45,241 nucleotides of DNA from Flavobacteriaceae bacterium. GTDB taxonomy: Bacteria > Bacteroidota > Bacteroidia > Flavobacteriales > Flavobacteriaceae. A program made the position numbers and the translations under genes. Shown here piece by piece: positions 23,792-29,836 of the stretch. The notes beneath the pieces were generated by a model. That model had not been told where the DNA came from and did no database searches. It saw only the letters and a list, made by a program, of their open reading frames with translations. The stretch covers positions 1 to 45,241 of the forward strand of contig JANTFO010000006.1 in the NCBI GenBank assembly GCA_024763365.1. Direction: 5' to 3'. Within the stretch, counting starts at the first letter, position 1; the number at the start of each line of letters is the position of its first letter.

Positions 23792-24808
23792 ATGAGTAAA
23801 ATAACAAATTTAAAAGATATAGCTGAATCTCTAAATTTATCCATATCGACGGTTTCAAGAGTAATTAATGATAAACCGGGGATAAGTAAAAAAACTAAAA
23901 AAAGGGTTTTAGAAAAAGCCAAGCAACTCAATTACACCACTAACCTCATGGCGAGGGCTTTTCGTATTTCTAAGTCAAACATCATTGGTGTAATTGTGCC
24001 TACCGTAAGTTTATATTTTACTTCTATAGTTTTAAAAGGAATTTTATCTGAAGCTGAAAAAAGGTCTTATCGTGTAATGATTACAGAATCAAATAACGAT
24101 GTAAAAAAAGAAGAAGAAATGTTTAATGCGCTTTTACAGTTTGGCGTTGATGGGATTTTAATATCATTGTCAAAAAATTCAACAGATACGGATTATTTAT
24201 TTAAGGCAAGCTCTAATATACCTATGGTTATGTTTGACAAAGTGAGCAGTATTATTCCTTGTACACGCATTGTAATTAACGAAGAAGAGGCAGCATATAA
24301 TGCAGTAAAGCATTTGATAAGCATAGGAAAAAGGAAAATTGCTATTCTAAAAGAAAGTAAATATTCGTATACTTCTGAGAAAAGATATAAAGGCTATTTA
24401 AAGGCTTTAGCAGATAATAATATTGAGTTAGAGCATGATTATGTAAAAAGTTGTCTTGATATTAATCTGGAAAGAGGAAAAGAATTAACCAAAGAACTTC
24501 TAAATTTAAAAAATTTACCCGATGCTATATTTGCCATTACTGATAGTGCTGCAGTAGGAGCCATTCAGATTATTAAAAAATCCGGTTTGCGAATTCCTGA
24601 AGATATTGCGGTTGTGGGTTTTAGCAATTCATCATTAGCTGAAGTAATTGAACCTAATTTAACAACGATTGATCAACCCGGCTTACAAATAGGTCGTACC
24701 GCAGTCAATTTTTTAATTGATAAAATAAATAAATCAGACTCAGAAATTGACAATAAAACGGTTGAGATAAAAACAAAGTTAATTATAAGAAACTCTACGG
24801 TAAAATAA
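23792..24808 (+). CDS. LacI/GalR family transcriptional regulator of the glycosylglycerate cluster
   Basis: This is a 338-residue regulator. The N-terminal helix-turn-helix TNLKDIAESLNLSISTVSRV is followed by the linker NLMARAF and a periplasmic-binding-protein-like sensor domain (IIGVIVPTVSLYF..., GVDGILISLS, DAIFAITDSAAVGA, IPEDIAVVGFSNSSLA). It is divergent from the receptor gene across a 129-bp spacer containing a perfect palindromic operator. Most members repress and are released by the sugar or a pathway intermediate, so glucosylglycerate or a derivative is a reasonable inducer guess. Its stop is three bases from the convergent asnB stop, at the right-hand edge of the inserted segment. 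Confidence 0.93.
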   Translation: MSKITNLKDIAESLNLSISTVSRVINDKPGISKKTKKRVLEKAKQLNYTTNLMARAFRISKSNIIGVIVPTVSLYFTSIVLKGILSEAEKRSYRVMITESNNDVKKEEEMFNALLQFGVDGILISLSKNSTDTDYLFKASSNIPMVMFDKVSSIIPCTRIVINEEEAAYNAVKHLISIGKRKIAILKESKYSYTSEKRYKGYLKALADNNIELEHDYVKSCLDINLERGKELTKELLNLKNLPDAIFAITDSAAVGAIQIIKKSGLRIPEDIAVVGFSNSSLAEVIEPNLTTIDQPGLQIGRTAVNFLIDKINKSDSEIDNKTVEIKTKLIIRNSTVK

Positions 24809-24811
24809 CTT

Positions 24812-24979
24812 TTACTCGTAAGCATCCTCATGCACCATTTTAATAGCGCGTCCACTAGGTTCGTTTTGGTTTTTAAAACTTTCATCCCATTCTAATGCAC
24901 GAGGTGTAGAACAAGCTATGGAAGCTAGTGAAGGCACACATAGTGCTGCAGCATTTGAAGGAAAATGCTCTTCAAAGAT
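24812..24979 (-). repeat. Right-hand copy of the asnB 3' direct repeat
   Basis: The last 168 bp of intact asnB match 14943-15110 in the same orientation, at 154 of 168 positions by my count. The two copies bracket the glycosylglycerate cluster. Just outside the stop both copies also carry an AAAATAA stretch, which may extend the repeat slightly. Confidence 0.9.
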
Positions 24980-26479
24980 ACTACGGTAGTAATATTCTTC
25001 TTTGGTTTTTGGGGTTTGTAAGGGAAAGCGATAAGCTGCCTGCTCCATCATTTCATCAGTTACTTTTTCCAGGACCAATTCTTTTAAACTGTCGATCCAA
25101 CTATAACCCACTCCGTCAGAGAATTGTTCCTTTTGTCGCCAGGCTACTTCTTTTGGCAGGTAGTCCTCAAAGGTTTCACGGAGAATGTGTTTTTCAATTT
25201 TTCCGTTGCCACACATTTTGTCTTTTGGGTTTAAACGCATAGCTACATCCATAAATTCTTTATCCAAAAATGGGACACGTCCTTCGATACCCCAGGCGGC
25301 AAGCGATTTATTGGCTCGTAGGCAATCGTATAAGTGGAGTTTTTCCAGTTTTTCCACTGTTTCTTCATGAAATTCTTTAGGATTGGGGGCTTTATGAAAG
25401 TATAAATAACCACCAAAAATCTCGTCGGCACCTTCTCCTGACAGCACCATTTTGATGCCCATGGATTTGATTACTCTTGCTAATAAATACATCGGAGTAG
25501 CTGCTCGTACGGTGGTGATGTCATAAGTTTCCAGATAATAGATTACATCACGAACAGCGTCTAAGCCTTGTTGAACAGTGAAATATACTTCATGATGTAC
25601 TGTGCCAATTTCTTCAGCCACTTTTTTAGAAGCAGCCAAATCAGGTGAAGCTTCCAAACCTATAGCGAAAGAATGTAGCTGAGGATACCAGGCTCGCTGG
25701 GTGTCATGTGATTCCACGCGCATTTCGGCATATTTTTTGGCAATGGCAGCGGTGAGTGAGGAATCTAAGCCACCTGAAAGTAAAACACCATAGGGGACAT
25801 CGGACATCAATTGTCTATGAACGGCATCTTCTAAGGCTTTGCGTAAGGCTTTTTTATCTGACTTGTTGTCCTTTACGTTTTTATACTCCATCCAATCTCG
25901 CACATACCATCTTTTAGGTTTAGGATTGTCTGAAGTTAGGTAATGTCCCGGTCGGAAAACTTCAATTTTTTTACAAGTGCCCTCCAGGGCTTTTAGTTCT
26001 GAAGCCACATAGTATTGTCCCATTTCGTCCCAGCCGTGGTAGAGGGGAATAATACCCATATGGTCACGGGCTACCATATATTTTCCGGTATTTTGGTCGA
26101 ATAGAACAAAGGCAAAAATACCATTTAGTTTATCCAAAAAATCAGCACCATACTTTTCATATAAAGGAATAATCACCTCGCAATCTGATTCGGTTTTGAA
26201 GGGGTATTTACCTTCAAATTCTTTTCGTAATTCCAGGTGGTTATATATTTCCCCATTGACGGCAAGCGATACGCTTTTGTCTTCGTTAAACAAAGGTTGT
26301 TGCCCGGATGCAGGATCAATAATTGCCAGACGCTCATGAGCTAAAATGGCTTGCGGAGTGGTGTGAATACCACTCCAGTCCGGGCCGCGATGACGTAATT
26401 TTTTGGACAATTCCAATACTTTGTGCCGTTGCTCCTCTGCCGGTTTTTTAAGGTCAAATACGCCTACAATTCCACACAT
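24812..26479 (-). CDS. asnB: Asparagine synthase B (glutamine-hydrolysing)
   Basis: The 555-residue protein makes asparagine from aspartate, glutamine and ATP. Cys2 (MCGIVGVFD) is the N-terminal amidotransferase nucleophile; RHRGPDWSG, AHERLAIID and AVNGEIYNH complete the glutaminase domain. The synthetase domain carries the ATP-pyrophosphatase loop GVLLSGGLDSSL (~232) and SGEGADEIFGGY. Length matches bacterial class B enzymes. It is divergent from the Lrp/AsnC gene, a natural regulator candidate. Base composition is visibly richer in G+C than the cluster that follows it. Its last 168 bp are duplicated at 14943, and one of the two copies probably arrived with the cluster. Confidence 0.95.
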   Translation of the reverse strand: MCGIVGVFDLKKPAEEQRHKVLELSKKLRHRGPDWSGIHTTPQAILAHERLAIIDPASGQQPLFNEDKSVSLAVNGEIYNHLELRKEFEGKYPFKTESDCEVIIPLYEKYGADFLDKLNGIFAFVLFDQNTGKYMVARDHMGIIPLYHGWDEMGQYYVASELKALEGTCKKIEVFRPGHYLTSDNPKPKRWYVRDWMEYKNVKDNKSDKKALRKALEDAVHRQLMSDVPYGVLLSGGLDSSLTAAIAKKYAEMRVESHDTQRAWYPQLHSFAIGLEASPDLAASKKVAEEIGTVHHEVYFTVQQGLDAVRDVIYYLETYDITTVRAATPMYLLARVIKSMGIKMVLSGEGADEIFGGYLYFHKAPNPKEFHEETVEKLEKLHLYDCLRANKSLAAWGIEGRVPFLDKEFMDVAMRLNPKDKMCGNGKIEKHILRETFEDYLPKEVAWRQKEQFSDGVGYSWIDSLKELVLEKVTDEMMEQAAYRFPLQTPKTKEEYYYRSIFEEHFPSNAAALCVPSLASIACSTPRALEWDESFKNQNEPSGRAIKMVHEDAYE

Positions 26480-26503
26480 TTTTTAAAATATTTAAGTTAT
26501 TAA

Positions 26504-26534
26504 TTGTCAAAAATATAAAAATTAAATATATTTG
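26504..26534 (+). promoter_or_regulatory. Promoter of the Lrp/AsnC gene
   Basis: TTG (26504-26506), a 20-base spacer and TATATTTG (26527-26534) fit TTG-N17-23-TAnnTTTG. The start codon is 22 bases downstream. The same 77-bp spacer must also hold the asnB promoter. Confidence 0.65.
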
Positions 26535-26556
26535 CAATAATAAATTAAAAAAATAA

Positions 26557-27003
26557 ATGATTGACTCAATTGATATTCAAATTTTAAATGCTTTATTAAA
26601 AAACAGCCGTGAGAGTATTACGGCCATTTCCAAAGATTTAAACATCTCCAATGTAGCCACCCAGCAACGCATTACCAAATTACAGGAGCAGGGTGTGATA
26701 GAAAGATTTACCGCCAAGCTGAATTACGCCAAGTTAAACTACAAAACCATTTCTTATCTCGGTATTTTCTTGGAAAAAGCAAAAGATTACCAGCGAGTTT
26801 TATCAGCATTGGAGCAGGTACCTCAAGTGGTCGAAGCACACTTCACAACAGGAAATTATTCCATATTTGCCAAGGTATATGCTCGTGATAACCAGCATTT
26901 GATGGAGATAATAAATGGACAAATCCAGGAAATTAAAGGGGTGGCACGTACCGAGACTTTTATCTCTTTACATGAGGGGATTCATAAGGTAATGAGGGTT
27001 TAA
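26557..27003 (+). CDS. Lrp/AsnC family transcriptional regulator
   Basis: This is a 148-residue regulator. The N-terminal winged helix (DIQILNALLKNSRESITAIS, then NISNVATQQRITKLQEQGVI) precedes a RAM/ACT-like ligand domain (YLGIFLE..., VVEAHFTTGNYSIFAKVYA, GVARTETFISL). These proteins form octamers that sense amino acids. It is divergent from asnB with 77 bp between them, so control of asnB by asparagine or another amino acid is a natural proposal, not demonstrated by the sequence. Confidence 0.92.
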   Translation: MIDSIDIQILNALLKNSRESITAISKDLNISNVATQQRITKLQEQGVIERFTAKLNYAKLNYKTISYLGIFLEKAKDYQRVLSALEQVPQVVEAHFTTGNYSIFAKVYARDNQHLMEIINGQIQEIKGVARTETFISLHEGIHKVMRV

Positions 27004-27141
27004 TTAACGGTCTCGGCTACGAACAGTTGTGAGTTTCATAGCACGATTTTCCTTTTTTTATTATTCATTTCAAATTTAGCTATAATTTTCAAACAATCAC
27101 TGCTGTAGCAATTGTTTGTAGCCAATGTTAGCCAATGTACA
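27004..27141. other. Structured spacer between lrp and the T9SS gene pair
   Basis: There is no reading frame here. It contains a bulged hairpin at 27090-27118 (CAAACAAT / ATTGTTTG with inner TGCT / AGCA and an unpaired CAC) and a tandem 10-bp repeat TAGCCAATGT (27119-27128, 27129-27138) right at the 3' end of the LRR gene. The start GGTCTCGGCTACGAACAG (27009-27026) is GC-rich against an AT-rich background. Confidence 0.5.
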
Positions 27142-28323
27142 TCATCTCTTTATCAATTTTTGTTGTATTATTCCATTTTTAAAAAACATTTTTAGTATAT
27201 ATATTCCATCAACTAATTCTGATACTTGATATTTTTCTTGATTTCCACAAGTTTTAATCAATTCTCCTGTGATAGAATATATTTTTATTTGTTTTACCTG
27301 TTGTTCCTTCTCAATATAGAAAGTTTCAAAAACCGGATTTGGATAAACTATTAAGGTATCTGTTAAACCGTAATCAACGATACCAATAGCATCGCATTCT
27401 GCTTGTGTTTCAACAAATGTACTTCCCGGATCAACATTCAACCAATTATCTGTACTGTATTGCGCATCATCCACAAAAATACATGTTAAGTTTGGGTTCC
27501 CTGTGGAGACAAAGTCAGTTACAATTGTGTTGTTTCCGTTTCTAAAATCAAGGCTTGTTAAATAGTTATTATTACACCTAAAACGCCATATACCAGAATT
27601 ATTTGTCAGGTCTAAAACAGATATTTGGTTCCAAGCACACTCAAACCTTCCTAAAATTGTATTTTGACTTATATCAATATCTTGGATTTCATTATCATTA
27701 ACCTCAAGATGTTCTAATAGTGTATTTTGATTTACATCTATTGCGGGTATATTGTTAGCAGAACATTTTAAAGTTTCCAACAACGGGTTTTGTGTGATAA
27801 TTAGTTCAGAAATACTATTTGATTCACATTTTAAAGTTTCCAACAATGGATTTTGGGACACATCTAGTGCTAATAGACCATTATTTCCACATTCTAGAAA
27901 AACAAGATTTGGATTATTCTGAACCGAAAGAGTCAATAAATCATTACCATAACAATCTAAATATTCTAAACTGGTATTATTGCTTAAATCCAGATCTGTC
28001 AATTCATTCCACCTACAATCCAAATATGTAAGAGCAGTATTCTGACTCAGGTCCATAAAGCTTATGAGACACAAATTTACATCTAAGTATTCTAAACTAC
28101 TAAATCCTTCAATCCCTTCTAAAGTATATATTACATTTGTTAGGTGTAAGTTAGTAATGATATCAATATCAGAGGTTAAAACCTGCCCATCTAGAATTCC
28201 TTCGGAATCTATTCCAAGGTCTATGAGATTTTGTTCAAATCCACTATCCGGAATAGCTGTATATTGGGCTTGTAAAAATCCAATATTTGCTATAAAAAGA
28301 AAAAGAAAAAGAAATTTATTCAT
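27142..28323 (-). CDS. Secreted leucine-rich-repeat protein with T9SS type A sorting domain
   Basis: The 393-residue protein has a signal peptide (FLFLFLFIANIGFLQAQ). Residues ~25-65 are a cap (IPDSGFEQNLIDLGID). About nine LRR units of 21 residues run from ~65 to ~275 with the pattern LLETLKCxxNxIxxLxxxQNP, in the Bacteroidota style with Cys in place of a conserved Leu. The C-terminal ~75 residues are a T9SS sorting domain (YPNPVFETFYIEKE, SITGELIKT, LVDGIYILKMFF, QKLIKR), directing export and cell-surface attachment. Its start overlaps the stop of the upstream metalloprotease by eight bases, so the two are probably co-expressed and may act together at the surface. Confidence 0.88.
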   Translation of the reverse strand: MNKFLFLFLFIANIGFLQAQYTAIPDSGFEQNLIDLGIDSEGILDGQVLTSDIDIITNLHLTNVIYTLEGIEGFSSLEYLDVNLCLISFMDLSQNTALTYLDCRWNELTDLDLSNNTSLEYLDCYGNDLLTLSVQNNPNLVFLECGNNGLLALDVSQNPLLETLKCESNSISELIITQNPLLETLKCSANNIPAIDVNQNTLLEHLEVNDNEIQDIDISQNTILGRFECAWNQISVLDLTNNSGIWRFRCNNNYLTSLDFRNGNNTIVTDFVSTGNPNLTCIFVDDAQYSTDNWLNVDPGSTFVETQAECDAIGIVDYGLTDTLIVYPNPVFETFYIEKEQQVKQIKIYSITGELIKTCGNQEKYQVSELVDGIYILKMFFKNGIIQQKLIKR

Positions 28324-29824
28324 TATTTTTTATTATTATATTTTGCTCTTGGCTACCATCGTTATATTGCTTGTCAATTTTATATAAACCATTAATTAAG
28401 TCTGGAATTAAATTTGAATCATTTATTTGTAAGGAATCTTTTGGATAAATAGTGACATTTGTGTTTATAACGCCATCATTGAACTTTGTAATACTTCCAC
28501 TTGATGCACTTTTATTCCAATTATTCCAACATTTATGCGGTATTGAATTGTCTGATTGATTTATTCTAATTGCTGAATGGTTTGGGTGTTTAACTCTACC
28601 TGTTAAGTCTGTTTTTGGCTGTGAGTGTACAATTATAGTAGTATAGGAAAATGTCTGACCATAAGGAGTTGGTGATACATACTGCTCGTTACTGCCATCT
28701 CCACACTCTACAAAATAATAATCAAAACCTGGTTGAAAATGTGGTGGATTTGCAAGATACTCTAGATAATTACCACTAGTAAAATAAACTCCTTCATAGG
28801 GCTCATACAGTGAAGCAATAGTAGTCAATTTTTGTTGCAACACTCCAAAAATATCATTTTCAATGGCTTCTCGCATCCTTACACCTTGGCCATCTGAAAA
28901 ATGGTCTCGTAAACCATCTAGATCTAAATAGTCAAGAAAATTATTAATTTCGTCCACTAGATCTACATACATTTCTCCAACTTCATCCACTATTCTGGGG
29001 TCTGCTACAAAATATTTGACATGGGGATTGCTTGAGTAATCTACGCAGGCATGTTGTTTATAGGACCAGAATGCAGCACTTGTATCAATAACAAAATCAC
29101 CTGCTTCGTCTGCATTATAATATTGATTGTTTGGATCTCTGGTGACGTTTTCGGGGCTTGTTGGATACGTGTCTGGATAAACTGGAGTTGGGTCAAACTT
29201 TGGAATTGCCAATCTGGGTAGAGGATTATCATCACATAGAGGCAAGTTATCATAAATAAAATCTGTTGAAGGAAGGGTTCCGTCGAAAATATGCAAAAGT
29301 GATAACGCATGACCCATTTCATGGATAATAGATGTATTTGTTTCACTCTTGAAATTAGTATATTTACAGAAGACATCTGAGTACTGAAAATAGGCAGCAT
29401 TACCTATTGGCGCAACAAAAAGATTAATACTTTCATCATCATAGTTTCCTGTGTCTATTACTTCGTCTCGAAGTTCGGTCCAAGTTGGACCTACAACCAC
29501 AAATGCATCATCATCAAGACACTTTATTCCGTTATACTTAAAAAAGATATTAAACTGATTAAACTCAATATTCAATCTAGCAACGGCTCTCATAAAGTCG
29601 TCCTCTGTTACTCCAAGTATGTTTTCACCATTACTATTTCTAGTTAGATGAAACAAAAGTCTTAACACATATGGGTCGTCAGCCGAAAAGTCAGATTTGA
29701 CCGTTCTAGAAAAATTGGCCGTATTGTACATTTCAGGATGTGGCACAAAAAAGCATCCATCGGCATCGTTTTGTCCAAACATTGATAAGGATAATACAAA
29801 TAAGATAAATAATAATTTTCTCAC
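28316..29824 (-). CDS. Secreted M43-like (pappalysin/cytophagalysin-type) zinc metalloprotease
   Basis: The protein has 502 residues from a GTG start, with signal peptide LLFILFVLSLSMFG. The zinc site HEMGHALSLLH (168-178) followed by IFDGT fits the metzincin pattern HExxHxxGxxH/HTFxG of M43, with Ser at the usual Gly position. Downstream, FSDGQGVRMREAI matches the block that follows the Met-turn in M43 enzymes, but the expected Met-turn reads NFLDY, with Leu for Met. The C-terminus (TIYPKDSLQIND, LINGLYKIDKQYNDGS) looks like a shortened T9SS sorting domain. It begins 12 bases after the nuclease gene stop and overlaps the LRR gene by eight bases. Confidence 0.75.
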   Translation of the reverse strand: MRKLLFILFVLSLSMFGQNDADGCFFVPHPEMYNTANFSRTVKSDFSADDPYVLRLLFHLTRNSNGENILGVTEDDFMRAVARLNIEFNQFNIFFKYNGIKCLDDDAFVVVGPTWTELRDEVIDTGNYDDESINLFVAPIGNAAYFQYSDVFCKYTNFKSETNTSIIHEMGHALSLLHIFDGTLPSTDFIYDNLPLCDDNPLPRLAIPKFDPTPVYPDTYPTSPENVTRDPNNQYYNADEAGDFVIDTSAAFWSYKQHACVDYSSNPHVKYFVADPRIVDEVGEMYVDLVDEINNFLDYLDLDGLRDHFSDGQGVRMREAIENDIFGVLQQKLTTIASLYEPYEGVYFTSGNYLEYLANPPHFQPGFDYYFVECGDGSNEQYVSPTPYGQTFSYTTIIVHSQPKTDLTGRVKHPNHSAIRINQSDNSIPHKCWNNWNKSASSGSITKFNDGVINTNVTIYPKDSLQINDSNLIPDLINGLYKIDKQYNDGSQEQNIIIKNNE

Positions 29825-29836
29825 AATTACAAATTT

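Noticed and set aside
14943-24979. Classic integrative element with att sites
   Set aside because: There is no integrase, excisionase or mobilisation gene between the repeats, and the repeats differ at 14 positions, unlike fresh att duplications. Homologous exchange is favoured.
27090-27138. Integron attC site
   Set aside because: The bulged hairpin resembles attC only in outline: no recognisable R-box core sites, no second copy and no integrase in the window.
27767-27995. CRISPR-like repeat array
   Set aside because: The ~63-bp periodicity is the LRR coding repeat and keeps the reading frame; there are no spacer/repeat pairs.
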